Shown piece by piece: positions 51,324-64,000 of a stretch of 64,000 nucleotides of DNA. Where the stretch lies: the NCBI GenBank assembly GCA_932521035.1, contig OW051492.1, positions 4,154,001 through 4,218,000 on the forward strand, read 5' to 3'. The notes beneath the pieces are model-generated. The model saw only the letters and a program-made list of their open reading frames with translations, searched no databases and was not told where the DNA came from. The first letter of the stretch is position 1, and each line of letters begins with the position of its first letter. The position numbers were made by a program, and so were the translations under genes. Origin of the DNA: Oscheius dolichura (Eukaryota; Nematoda; Chromadorea; Rhabditida; Rhabditidae).

Positions 51324-53230
51324 ATGATAGACAATCCTTCAGGAAGCGTGGAAGTGCAGTTCTCTCCAATATCCGATAGCGTCAATCCACAAGTTGCGGA
51401 AGGTTCGTTTCCTTTTTTTTCATAGTAATTAAATTAATTTTAGTTACTAATAATGCAATAGTCCCAATAATCACAGATAACAATAAAAAGAAAGGAAGTC
51501 GTCGGCGTGGATTTCGTACTTCGAGATTCTGGAATTTTCTAGTTTGGCCTTTTAAAAGAAGGAAAAAGAGGAGAGAGCGCAGGTCTGCGCATTTTAAAAC
51601 TCGGCTATAACGTAATTTCAGATCGGTAAGTTCAGGTCGCTCTAGAAATTCTTCTCACGTTAATTGTCCTCCTTCTCCTTCACTTCCTGATTTACATAAT
51701 GTAGATGCATCACTGATTCCTGTAAATACTTCAGTTTCTGTTCCGAGTGAGTTTGCCATTTTATTATTTCTTTAAAATATATCGTTCAGCAGTTGTAGTT
51801 AGTGCTCCTTCAGTAATTCCTTTTCGCGGTTGTGATAAACAATTTCGTGATGAGCAGTTAGCTATACTTAAAGTTCACATTAGTGAAACTCCAGTAATTT
51901 GTCATGTGGACGGCACCCAAGAAGAAGAAGGTTTGTGTTTTCGGTATTAATCTTTGGCCCCAACTCATTGTGAAGATACCTTTCGATTGATTGGATTGCA
52001 TTCGAACTCAGTTCGCTCACTTTTGCGCTGTAAAAGCAAACAAACCACTAGCCTTTAGTGTTTGAGGTGGATTTCTCGTGAGTTCCATTTCACAGCTAAC
52101 CGTCTTAACTCGTTTTGCTATATATAGTTTGGTCGTAAATTATTAATTTTTAATACATTGTTTTTAGTTTAACAGCTGGTACTAATGATTAGTAAAGTAA
52201 TTTCAGACGATACGCTCTCAAATCAGGACTATTACGATTCAACCGAAGAAGACGAAGAAGAGCAACAAATTCCAACTAACCCCACAATGATTCTTGATGG
52301 ATATGATCGAGTTCACGCGAAGGTAAGGGCTTTTTTAAACAATTTTATTTTGTTAGGAACCTAATTTGGAAGCAAAACCTGAAAAACCAGCATTAAAAAA
52401 GCCAGGGCAACAGTCACGTTTCCATATCCGAAAAAGACAGAAAGAGCCATCCCCCTCCTCAAGTTCAGTGTAAGTTTTATATTTTGTCAATGCATTTTGT
52501 GCTAAAAAAATTATAGACCTGATAATTTGCCGTCAAAATTGACTGATGATAGCGATAGTGATGGTCCTATCCAGTATAGAGATGATCCAAACCCTCCTAT
52601 AAACATGGATGAGAATGAGGAAGAGGTTCCAATATGTGGCTCGCTGGCTTCGAAAGTTTATCGTCGGGACACGCTAGCCTGTAAATTAGAAGCACCGCCT
52701 TGTAAAGACGATATCGATGGGCAGACAGCCGAGGAGCGAAAGCAATTAATGCACAAAGCAAGCATTAAATTAGCCAGGTGCTACTTATAATATTTGAAAA
52801 ATATTTTTACTTGCAGGAAATTGAGCGAAAGACCTTCTGCTGTTGAACTAGAAGACCGCAATATTCTCAAAAGTAAAGATAATCCTTCCATGGAGGAAAA
52901 GAGAAAGCTTTTGCTTCGAAAAGTATACCTTCTTATTTTATATCTTCCATTTATTTTCAGTTGAGTTATCGACCGACCATTTCTCAGCTAAAAGACCAGC
53001 AAATTATTCAGTTTAATGCCTATGTTGAAGTCACACAGGCAGAGGTTTACGACAGAAAAGGCGATAAACCATGGACCAGATTAACTCCAACTGATAAAGT
53101 GGGCTTGCGCATTTCTTTTGCAAAACTAATATTATAGGCATTGATTAGGAAGGAATTAAATGATTTTAAAGCTACCGAGATGGACGTGCACGAGGAAAGC
53201 CGGGTATTCACTAGATTTCATCGTAATTAA
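51324..53230 (+). CDS. PHACTR: PHACTR, phosphatase-1 and actin regulator
   Basis: About eight exons. The N-terminus [13 protein letters not shown] leads to a basic patch with aromatic pair ([20 protein letters not shown]), as in other PHACTRs. Acidic and Ser-rich middle follows ([15 protein letters not shown]). Two RPEL actin-binding motifs are visible: [18 protein letters not shown] and [18 protein letters not shown] (the second has Gln for Glu). The C-terminal PP1-binding segment is [20 protein letters not shown], then [10 protein letters not shown], Asn, stop at 53230. Actin/PP1 regulator coupling G-actin to phosphatase targeting. Introns are about 45-60 bp, except one of about 250 bp near 51950. 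Confidence 0.92.
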
Positions 53231-53477
53231 CGATTTTCACTACTCATGTCAAAGACTAGTCGGTGCTGTATATTACACTTCAAATTTGTGCATTTGTGTA
53301 TTTGTTGGAAATCTTTTTCCTTTAATTTTTGTCTGTATCATATATATCCCTAACTTTTTCTGATCTTCCATTAACCTGCATAATTGCAGAAATAAACATT
53401 AAAAAAATTCCCTTATTCTAAAAAAATAAACAAATAGGCCGGTTCAACAATTACAAACTGCTAAAGAAAACAACGCG
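53231..53477. other. PHACTR 3' UTR
   Basis: AT-rich with AATAAA near 53392 and a run of A-rich tracts to 53440. No gene. Confidence 0.5.
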
Positions 53478-53771
53478 ATGCGGAATCACATCAAAAATAA
53501 TCCCTGCCGTGGGGCTTTCTACCGGAGGGCGCGGCGCTCTAAGCGTTCTAACGATGCTGCCAGCGTCTCCTACAAGCGCAATACCCAAAGGAATTTGTGG
53601 AGGACTAAATATGAAGACTACAAAAGGACTACTGGGGTAGGACACATTATGCACAGAAAATACAGAAGAGCGCACCGTATTTGGCAGTGCTTATACAGCA
53701 CTAAAAGGGTAAGAAGATCAAAGGGAGAAGAAAATAAAGACCAGACCGGGACTGGCAAAAAAATGCAATAA
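53478..53771 (+). CDS. Candidate basic 97-residue protein
   Basis: Uninterrupted frame MRNHIKNNPCRGAFYRRARR... with Arg/Lys/Tyr-rich segments (NLWRTKYEDYKRTTGVGHIM, HRKYRRAHRIWQ) and a polar end. It is open upstream in frame as well (VQQLQTAKENNA). The +2 frame and the minus strand are also open across 53440-53675, which weakens the case. It could be a ribosome- or RNA-binding-like small protein, a decayed gene, or a chance frame in low-stop DNA. No family recognised. Confidence 0.35.
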   Translation: MRNHIKNNPCRGAFYRRARRSKRSNDAASVSYKRNTQRNLWRTKYEDYKRTTGVGHIMHRKYRRAHRIWQCLYSTKRVRRSKGEENKDQTGTGKKMQ

Positions 53772-53824
53772 AAGCGGGTTTGTACGCGTTAGTTTGTAAG
53801 TAGGGGGAAGGAGAGGAAAGGGCA

Positions 53825-55910
53825 CTAATCCAGCTCTTCGCGTTTGTTGTGGGCCACGAAGTAATTGGTCATGGCTCGGGACAGCCACAGCAGAGTCGCT
53901 TGCAGACGGGCCTCCGTTATCATCAGGACAACATGAACCTGGAAGTCAAGCAATTATAAAATGTTCCGATTGTGTCTTTCCCCCTGTTCCTATTGCAAAA
54001 AGACGGCGTGTCCTTTTTCGCGCGGGGCTGACATTGACGGCAGATGGATAATTGCCAATGTGCCGGGAAGGGAAAGTGAAACGGACCTTCTCGGATGACT
54101 TGAACTCGGACATGATGCTCGTCCGCAACTCGTCCGGCAGACGATGCGGGCTCACTACCAGATGCTTGATGAAGGTCTTCAGATCCCGGCTGAGCAGCTG
54201 GTTCACCTGAATATTTCGGGTATTGGACAGGGGGACGACGGCCACTCACAGAGCTGTAGTCGTAGTCGTCGTGGCGAATGCCAAACAGGGCCTGGATGTA
54301 GTTCCAGATAGCCGTACGGAACCCGGTGGTGTCGACGTTGTTGTAGCCGCCCATGCTAAAGTCACCAGTCCGCCTGTCAACGGGAAAAAAACTCACAAGC
54401 CGTAGGTCATCGTCTGGGTCTCGCGGATCTTCTTGTCCAAGACGTCGGACAGCTCGTTGATGTGCTCCTCGAAGATGGGAATGGCTACCGTATCCCAGGA
54501 GAACTCGTGGTATTTGAAGGTCCGGGTGCCGTCGCTGCGGTGGGCGAAGTCGATGTAGGTGAAGCTGGGCTGGTGGGTGTAGAGCGGCTGGTCACTGCGG
54601 TCCGGGGAGTCCGATCCGATTGGATACTCTAGAACAAGCGACTGTCTTCCCTTCGAGACCCTGTTGACTACCGGCAGAATCGTTGGCCACAGCCATGAAG
54701 TGGCGGGCATTCACGGCGGCGTCGCAACTCTCGGAGCTGGTCTTGATGGAGGCCATTCGCCGGAGCAGTTCCTCGACCTGGAACTCATCCTTCCGGTGGC
54801 CCTTTCCCCATGGGACCCACCTCAGACTGCTGCTGGGCCGCCTTGTTTTCCTTATCCCGCTGAGCCCAGTCGAATCTGCTCGAGTCCGATCTAAACGACG
54901 GCCGTGATTAATTGCCCTTCAGAGGCTCAGATAACAGTTCGAGCCCGTGCCTCCCCCGTCTTACTGTAGGCGCCCCTGCCTTATTGGGATCCCTTTTCCA
55001 ATTTTGTGGTCGCCGTTGCGGAATAACAACGAGGAGGAAAAGGGGAAAGAGGAGGAGGAGGAGGTGACAGCTGAAAGGACGGCCGGCTGACTGACGACAC
55101 CGGCCAATTACTGCCGCTGGGAAGAGGGCCCCGTGGAAGAGAAAATACCGCACTTGGTGGAGGGCGACAGGGTCGAGATGCCGAAGGCGTGTACCATCGA
55201 GCACATACAGTGCGTCTGGGCCATGACCACGGCCGCGTTGACGAGCTCCGCCAGCGACCAGTGACTCCGACGCTGGAGGTCCTGAACCCGGCCGGTTACG
55301 GTAGGCAATTGGTCTTACGAAGAACCAATCGCCGTTGACTCTCCACGGTTGGTGGCACAGGAACAGATTCAGCTCGTCCAAGGCCGTGATCCGCGGGTCG
55401 TCAACATAGCCCAGTCCCTTGAGCCAGGGCACCTTCCCTCCGAACCGCTCGAATTCCCGCGAATGCAGATCTTGTAGGAACTGGCAACGGTGTCTGCTGG
55501 CAGCCTAGAAAGAGGCCGTCTCCCTGCGAAAGGGAGGACACCAACCATTATGGCACAGAAGTGGCGGATGTGGACGGGCAGGTTGCCCGGGCCATAGTAG
55601 AGTGTCTGCAGGAACTGCTGGAGGAAGCTGTTGTAGTTGACGTGGATCGAGGTGATCCTGAACGCGGAACGTTACCGTAATCTGCCTTATCTTTCGGACC
55701 CTTTGTTCCCCCTGACTCAACTGTTCTAGTCTTTTCGAACACCCCCTTCCCTTTATTTCCATCTTTGGCAGGAAAGAGAGGGGAGAGGTAATAACAATAA
55801 CAATAATAATAATAATAATGTAAATAAAGGAAAACTAACTGGAGCACGGGCTGGAACACGGAGAGATCTTCTTCCGACTCGGCGGCGCGGAGCTCGTCGA
55901 TGGTGCCCAT
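53825..55910 (-). CDS. Sestrin
   Basis: Minus-strand gene starting MGTIDELRAAESEEDLSVFQ at 55910. N-terminal AhpD-like half: RHFCAIM then AASRHRCQFLQDLHSREFER, where Cys and His of the Cys-x-x-x-x-x-x-His redox site remain and the Tyr two after Cys is Phe. SHWSLAELVNAAVVMAQTHC follows. C-terminal half: KYHEFSWDTVAIPIFEEHIN, AIWNYIQALFGIRHDDYDYS, NQLLSRDLKTFIKHLVVSP, SEKVHVVLMITEARLQATLL, ending KREELD at 53825. Sestrins bind GATOR2 and repress mTORC1 on leucine/stress. The HDDYDY and SEKVHV motifs are firm family marks. An intron carries an (AAT)n run. Confidence 0.94.
55791..55819. repeat. (AAT/AAC)n microsatellite in sestrin intron
   Basis: ATAACAATAACAATAATAAT continues as trinucleotide repeats inside the first sestrin intron. 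A candidate length polymorphism. Confidence 0.8.
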
Positions 55911-57488
55911 TCCTGGGGAGGAGGGAAGCGAGAGAACCCCCGAACGCGAGTTTCAACACATCAGAGGGGGGCTCCAACCCGTCTTTTGCTCTATCTGAAA
56001 GCAAACGCACTTATCGGGAAGACACCTCTGATAAATTATCGGCAGACAAACAACAACAATGGGTCCCGACGGGAAGGCGAGCACGAAGTGAGACGGATAC
56101 AGTAGCCTTAAGACCTAATTAGCTGAGTCAGCCGCCTAATTTATGGCCCTAATATAATGGCCAGTGAAATTATGCAGTTAATTGAGAGAGCGGGGCCCGC
56201 GGGGGGAAGGGGCACTGCAGGTGCCCCCTGTCTTTTCTGGGGGACAACAACAACAACTGCAACAGGGGCCCATCGATTCCCGGATGAGAACGGGCATTCT
56301 TTTTCGATTGTGCCCGGGCCCCAAAGACCGGCAGATCAATAGATGTCCGTGCGAATTTTCTAAGCCGAAGGGTCCTTGGCCTGAGAATATTCTGAGTTTA
56401 AGCCGGGAGAGGACCTCCGCTACAAAAGGGGGCCCAGACGACCAGGGCAAACAACAGAATACGCGATGAATAAATTATCCGGGCAGATCCGATTCTCGCC
56501 ACGAATTTTTAATGGGAGGAGCAGGAGGAGGACGGACATCTCTCGTCCATCTCCTTGAAATATTGGACTGGCCTCTTTTTGGGGGACGGGGAGACGGGGA
56601 CAAATAAATATGTTGGGGGAGGAGACGCGTTCGAAATGTTGTCCGACCCTGGATGTGTTTACTCCGGAAAGGCTTTCCCGGACCAGAGACCAGCCATCTA
56701 AAAAAGATGAAAAGTTCCGCTTTACCCGGCTCTACTTCAAAAACGGACTGAAATCCAACACCAGAACTCTGGTAAACAAGACGGCCCACAGTGGCCGCCG
56801 AGTAGGCCTCCCTCGGCACGTACCTTCGACCGTTTTACAGAGATTCCGACGGGGGACGACGGTCCCCATCGATTGATAAAGGAAATTCGAGGGGCAACTG
56901 GTAGAAATTCCGAGTAAACAAGGGTAATTGCCGGCGCGGGTTTAGGCCGGCCCAGGGCAGCGCGTCCGGTCGGTTTCAGCGAAATGTCCGGCCTATCTGG
57001 TAGAGGGGGTTCCCCTGAACCGTATTCCATGGAAATTTGGATGGATTTTATCAGGGACGAGCGCCAAAGGGGCGACGAGACGGAATGGGCAGCACTAATG
57101 GCGCCGTGCAAAATCTATACTCGTCTTTCTACGCGGAGGTGTGTCGGGGTGTATGGCCGCGGCAGAACCATGCGGCGCCCGGCACCCCGCTCGGCCCCGG
57201 CAGGGTTTTTGCTACGGAGTTTTCCGGTTGGCTTAAAGCCTCGCACTTAAATTCTGATTCACCCTTTTACAGCTCTTCTTCTAGTTCGTTAAATTACCGT
57301 CCGTTTCTTGCATTCGCATTTTCCCCTCTAATTGGGTACTTCTTCTTCCTCGCTAAACTTTCTACTCTTTTCCATCACCATAAACTGATCTATCCGACCA
57401 TCTCAACTATCTCTTTGTCCCTTTTTCTATTCTTCGGTCTTCCATCCTCAAATGAAAGTAACTTTTCCAGAGAACCTATGTGGCGGCG
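55911..57488. other. Divergent promoter region, sestrin and CSK
   Basis: About 1.6 kb, alternating AT-rich homeodomain-like islands (56110-56180: CTAATTAG, TTAATTGAG) and GC-rich stretches. It contains the Maf/Nrf-type palindrome at 56122-56132. The open frames (for example 56157-56470) are low-complexity and unsupported. Confidence 0.4.
56122..56132. promoter_or_regulatory. MARE/ARE palindrome upstream of sestrin
   Basis: GCTGAGTCAGC is an 11-bp perfect palindrome (central G/C apart) and the core of a T-MARE bound by Maf/CNC (Nrf, SKN-1) factors. It lies about 210 bp upstream of the sestrin ATG. Stress control of sestrin by this site is inference. Confidence 0.4.
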
Positions 57489-59656
<2,168 letters not shown>

Positions 59657-59966
59657 CTTAATATATTAATTGGATGATGTATATAGCCCCCTAGAGAAGT
59701 GCCCCCGAAGGTTTGTGCTGTGTCCTACCTGAGATATAGAGTGTCTGCTCCCTCCGCATAATCACCACGTGCTCAAAATCTTTATCCTCGCCTTAAAGTA
59801 TATATTATATCCTACGGTTTGTGATATGTTTTTGCATTTTGAGATAATAAAGCTTTTTGCTCGTTGGCTGTCCCATTTCCGACGAGGGGTTGTTCACTCT
59901 CTCCAGTTATTTATCCCGTCTCCCCGACGGACCACCTCCCCGTCCCCTTCAGATGACCACGTGACC
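59657..59966. other. CSK 3' UTR and MTMR promoter
   Basis: AATAAAGC near 59846 is a poly(A) signal candidate. The ATG at 59953 (ATGACCACGTGA) is a minimal upstream ORF before the MTMR start. No other gene. Confidence 0.45.
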
Positions 59967-62641
59967 ATGAATAGTAATACGTTCCAAAGTTTCGTTGATT
60001 ACGACAATAAACCGGTGTGTTTATCTTTATTGAACTCGGCATGAGTCACTCATTTCAGTCGCCGCCTCCTCCGGCCGACGGCATGTCGGTCGTCAGGCGG
60101 AAGTTCCTCCTCGGTAGGCCACGGCCCACTCTGCCCCTGATCCCCTTCTGTTCAGGAGAGATAGAGGGCCCCTCCTGCGATGACGTGACCTTTCATCTCC
60201 AGTTCCAGGAGCCCCTGCAAGGGAAGATCGCCTGCACCAACTTCTGCCTCTTCTTCGAGCCGTTCATCAACTCCCCCAAGTACGCGCGAGTCCCGCGACG
60301 GTTCACCATCTTCAACGAGCAGTTCTGTATCCCGCTCTGCTCCATCGAGACCGTCTTCTACACCATCCTCCAGAGTGAGTCACTCCTGTTCCTATTGTTT
60401 ACTCGTTTCAGCTGATCTGGCCCCCACCAACAAGGAATTGAAGGAGCTGACCGCCCCCTTGTCCAGTATGGAGCCCGTCTCCTACCTCAAACTCTTCCTC
60501 AAAGTCAGTTTCTCCATTTTCGGCTATTGATTTTGTAGGATTTCCGCGTGATTACAATAGACATGACCAGGACCCAGCACGCGCCGAACTTTGCCAACCA
60601 GCTGCTGTGCTTCTCCCGGCCAGCGTCGGTCGAGCATATAATCCAGGCAGGAGCCAGCCTCGACTGGTTGACTAAACGTGAGTACTGGATAGAGATGTGA
60701 CAGATAACCATCAGAATCAGTAGAATTCAACGACGAAGACAGCTGGAGGAAAGAACTCCATGGGTCGGGGATTAGAGACGAGTGGAGGATATGCCACATC
60801 AAGAGGGAACTGCACCGGTCGATCAACTCGTAAGTAGTTCCTCCTCCCCTGATACTTCTTCAGCTATCCCGTCTACGTCGTCGTCCCACGCCAGGCTTCA
60901 GACGAGGACCTAAATCAAATGGTCAAACACTACAACGACGGTCGGTTTCCCGTAAGTCGATCCTCTCTCCTCCCTCACGCTCTTCTAGATCTGGGTGTGG
61001 TCCTTTTCCAACGGGGCAGACCTTCTCCGGTCGTCTTTCCACGACGACTCCTCGATTGTTAAGAACATCACCGAGAAGTAGGCTTCCTCTTTACAGTATA
61101 CAGTATGTTGAAGGTATCTCAAGTACGCGGTGGCGGGAAATCCCTCCCGGACTTGTCGAACTGTCGAAATAACCGAGGCCTTCTCCCTCCCCGCCGTCAA
61201 AACAGCATATAAAAGACTACGGAAGTTATGCTCAATAGGTAGGTATTTCTATTCATCTTTCATTCATTTTAGACTCTCATGAAATGTACAATTCGAGGGA
61301 GAAGGACTGGTTCACTCGGGTACACAACACGGGGTGGACCCAGCTGGTCTCCTATTGTCTCAAGACGACATCCGAGATTCTCCAGTGGATAGTCGACAGA
61401 CACTGCTCCGTCAATATCACCGGTATGGTTTTTTGTACTCTCATTGGAACATTATTGTAGAGCCAGAGGGGAAAGACGTCTCGGCTGTGCTCGCCAGTCT
61501 AGTACAACTCTGTGCGGATCGCGGAAAACGAACTCCCCAGGGTATCCGCCATCCTCTCCTTTCCTCTTATTTTTATTCCCTAGGTATTGAACATCTGCTC
61601 AACAAGGAGTGGATTGCCCTTGGCCATCCCTTCGGGGAGAGGATATGCGGGGTGGGAAAGAGGCCCTCGGCGCCTGCCTTCCTCCTCTTCCTGGACTGTC
61701 TCTCCCAGATGAAAAGGCTCTATCCTACCCAGTAAGCGGTCCCCTCTCCCTCTATTTCCAACCATTCAGATTCGGTTTCTCCGACCATTTATTGATAGCA
61801 CTATGGGATCTCTCCCTGACTGGCTGCGTACCCTCCTTCGCCTGCTCCTCCCTGGTGGACCAGATGGACGTAGACAAGAAGGGCGGCCCCTTCCCCCTGG
61901 CCCGCTTTTTTTCCGAAGACTATCGGGCTCTGTTTTCCAATCCTCTCCACGATGCCGCCTTTATTCTACAACAACCAAATCAGAGTCCCAGGAACAGTGA
62001 GAATCCTTTAAAAGAAAGCAAACAGTTTCTGTTCAGGAGTACGCATAGAGCCCGCCGTTCCGTTCCTCTGCGACGTGATCCGACCGCCGACTCTGCCCGT
62101 CGACATCGAATTGTGGGACTTGTGTTATTTGAGGTGGATACCTAGGGCCAATTATGTGGTAAGGGAAAGGGGAAGACTGATGACTTTTGTCTAGAATGCC
62201 GGCGAAATGATGTCCGAGATAGTGCTGGACGACATAATGAAGGACTACGTGCGGAAGACCGGCCTCTACTGGAGCAGTCAGCGACCGAAGAGGGACTTCG
62301 AGCCGGTGGGTCGCCTTTTCACTTTTGGAGACTCTTCTTCTTCCAGGACACGTTAGGCCCCTCCTATCCCTACAGTCTGCCGCTGACCAAGCCGTACGTC
62401 GCCTACAACCTGGACGACCAGGTGGACTCGCTCTCGGCCGTCTCCACCGCCACCTACCAGCACAATCTACCACAGGTGACACAGTCTAGCTCTCACATAA
62501 CCAGATTTCTAGACGAGGCCCTTCCGATCGAGTAGCCTGACGATCCAGCCCCCCGCCCCTCCCCCTCGTCCCGTCCGGAGAGCTCCTCCCGTGCCGAGGA
62601 ACAGCCAGAACTCAGACGCCGTGTACAAGACACACTTCTAA
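59967..62641 (+). CDS. MTMR10/11/12-type myotubularin pseudophosphatase
   Basis: Spliced gene starting MNSNTFQSFVDYDNKP. PH-GRAM: FLLGEIEGPSCDDVTFHL, FQEPLQGKIACTNFCLFFEP. Phosphatase-like: DFRVITIDMTRTQ, HGSGIRDEWRICHIKRELHR, YPVYVVVPRQASDEDLNQMV, FPIWVWSFSNGADLLRSSF, TEAFSLPAVKTAYKRLRKLC, RVHNTGWTQLVSYCLK. The catalytic loop, CSDGWDRT-like in active enzymes, is EPEGKDVSAVLASLVQL (61461-61510) with no Cys, so it is inactive. GIEHLLNKEWIALGHPFGER and FLLFLDCLSQMKRLYPTQFG follow. The C-terminus is Pro-rich (PPAPPPRPVRRAPPVPRN) ending KTHF at 62641. Such proteins adapt active MTMs at PI3P-bearing endosomes. Poly(A) signal at 62718-62723. Confidence 0.92.
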
Positions 62642-63064
62642 TGTTAACCATGCAGGTCGTGTCAGACTGTGATATCTTTCTCTTTTTGTAAATACGAACG
62701 AAATCTCATCTCTGCCAAATAAATTCTCGTATCCTCGCTGTTCCCCTCTTGAATGCCGGTGATCTTCTGGCTGCCACCCCGAATAGAATATGTGTTGAGT
62801 AATTTCCCGTTCTAATTGCTCGCTTGCAGAGAGAACGTACACATTTGTCGATTCTAGACGTATCTCTGGTCTCTGGCACCTGGCCCCGATGGATTCCAAG
62901 ACGCCTGAATAAGTGAGATTTCCCACTGGCACATTTGTCTCCAAAAATCATCCCGAGCCCTTTTAATCTCTCATATTTCACCCTCCGGGGACCATTGTTT
63001 GCTCTGTTTTTATTCGTCTGTTCCTCGTCTGTTCCTGCCTTTCGGCCCGGCTGCCCCCTGGCCC
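62642..63064. other. MTMR 3' UTR and intergenic
   Basis: AATAAA at 62718-62723. No supported coding exon up to 63064; frames are antisense shadows. Confidence 0.45.
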
Positions 63065-63316
63065 TCATAAACGGGGCCACATCTGGAGGGGAGCTGACCC
63101 CATCCTCCCCCAGAAGTCTCTTATCTCCCCCGGAGTGGCCCCCTCCTCGTCGTCCCGTCTAATATCCGTCAATTCGTCTCTTCCGAGCCCATTAACGTCC
63201 TCTTCCTCTGCCTGCAGACGTGTTTGTTCAGCGCTGGCTGATCGAGATTTCTGTTGCTCGGCGAGCCGCCCCATCAGCTGCCATTCCGCCGGTTTCTTTC
63301 CTATCGATTTGGCCAT
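63065..63316 (-). CDS. Candidate 83-residue hydrophilic protein or last exon
   Basis: ATG at 63316, MAKSIGKKPAEWQLMGRLAE, then QQKSRSASAEQTRLQAEEED, and GATPGEIRDFWGRMGSAPLQ before the stop. Composition is Glu/Gln/Arg-rich, like real protein and unlike surrounding frames. Upstream minus-strand frames (63400-63620, including ELMAFSWQTAKEDLERERRD) are similarly charged but out of phase, so a spliced gene entering from the right is possible. No family recognised. Confidence 0.3.
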   Translation of the reverse strand: MAKSIGKKPAEWQLMGRLAEQQKSRSASAEQTRLQAEEEDVNGLGRDELTDIRRDDEEGATPGEIRDFWGRMGSAPLQMWPRL

Positions 63317-64000
63317 TTCGTTGTTGTTTGTCCATGCTTGCCATGTTGCTCTCTCTTCCTTGATTAGTCAGTCTCTCCTTTCCCGCTCCAGGTCCTCTTT
63401 GGCCGTCTGCCAACTAAATGCCATTAATTCGATGCTTCCAATTGTTCGGGCCGTCCTCTTCCCCGTTTCCACACTCCACACACAACAGTCTAATCTCTCA
63501 CTTCCCCGGCGCATTCCTTTGTGTAACCCAATCCTCGTTCCTTGAAGAGTCTCTCTCCCCTTCCTCTCGTCCCCAGTAATATTAATTAGGGAGGCCCCTC
63601 CAGTGGGAAAGGATCTCGCTCAAAACCCACCAGCCCGTATACTAATACGGCCGAGATCAAAAAGAGCAAAAGCCCTCATGCACGCATAATGGCATGGCTC
63701 CTTTCCTCGAGAACAGACTTAATTGGATACGTTCTCACCACAACTTCTTATCCTTCCCTTTTTTGTGTAAACAGGATACAAACAGGAGGAGGATACCTCG
63801 ATCTTTGGCATACCGGCCCTTGTTTGTGTTGTCTGCCGCTGGAAGGTCGCCGTCTTCTCCATCGGTCACTTGGCCCGTAAACACGTCGCCTTCCTTTCGA
63901 AAAGTCTCTGCCCCAGGTGGATAAGCCGAGGCGGGTCGCCAGCTGGCCGCACTCTGCAACAGTTGAATTCCGGTTCCTGTTCACGTGTCTCGCCTTTTAT
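63317..64000. other. Right-edge region, weakly supported minus-strand frames
   Basis: Open minus-strand stretches with charged residues (LINITGDERKGRETLQGTR; ELMAFSWQTAKEDLERERRD) may belong to the 63065-63316 gene. No domains, repeats or RNA genes were recognised. The edge is probably gene-poor or 5' UTR. Confidence 0.35.

Overview
This is eukaryotic nuclear DNA from a small, intron-rich animal genome. Coding sequence is split by very short GT-AG introns, mostly about 32-50 bp and one apparently 26 bp. Genes lie close together on both strands, some 3' UTRs are tiny, and several start codons sit a few bases after a polypyrimidine-AG. That last feature suggests spliced-leader trans-splicing or short 5' UTR introns. 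The gene set is metazoan: POU homeobox, CSK kinase, CUB, C-type lectin and LDL-receptor-type proteins. A compact nematode fits best, with support from operon-like packing and a cysteine-rich domain reminiscent of nematode DUF19. This is inference; other trans-splicing invertebrates with tiny introns are not excluded.

Layout. 1-15 kb: partial C-type lectin (-), CDC5L (+), POU class III factor (-), CUB protein (-), DCAF11/WDR23 (-). 15-21 kb: an operon-like run of three minus-strand genes (coiled-coil protein, PCED1-type esterase-like protein, unknown small protein), then ZNRF-type E3 ligase (+) and RPL10A (-). 21-32 kb: SPATS2-like (+), PAN-like secreted protein (+), FAS1 adhesion protein (-), COX7C (-), a single-pass membrane protein (+), and a TINAG-like inactive cathepsin (+). 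32-37 kb: Lys-rich signal/anchor protein, Pro-rich protein, PANK4-like protein (all +), and a 316-bp inverted-repeat element. 38-47.5 kb: RAB3GAP2 (+), type I membrane protein (-), secreted LDLR-like protein (-), UBE2E-like E2 (-). 48-53 kb: RAB5 (-), NMNAT (+), PHACTR (+). 53.5-64 kb: basic ORF (+), sestrin (-), CSK (+), MTMR10-type pseudophosphatase (+), then a largely empty right end.

Base composition alternates. Housekeeping blocks (CDC5L, 15-20 kb, 32-37 kb, 48-53 kb) are AT-rich with A/T-ending codons. The secreted, signalling and trafficking genes are GC-rich with C/G-ending codons. Intron style is the same in both, so this looks like mosaic composition in one genome rather than a chimera.

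Neighbours mostly have unrelated jobs. Two functional threads recur. Endosome/phosphoinositide trafficking is represented by RAB5, RAB3GAP2, MTMR10-like and an LDLR-type protein. Stress signalling is represented by DCAF11/WDR23 (an Nrf/SKN-1 regulator in other animals) and sestrin, whose upstream region carries a Maf/Nrf-type palindrome. I found no convincing wholly new multi-gene system. The best leads for novelty are the unassigned membrane protein at 42.5-43.8 kb, the cysteine-rich N-terminus of the LDLR-like protein, the operon-like cluster at 15.3-17.9 kb, the CSK lacking an SH3 domain, and several small unannotated genes.
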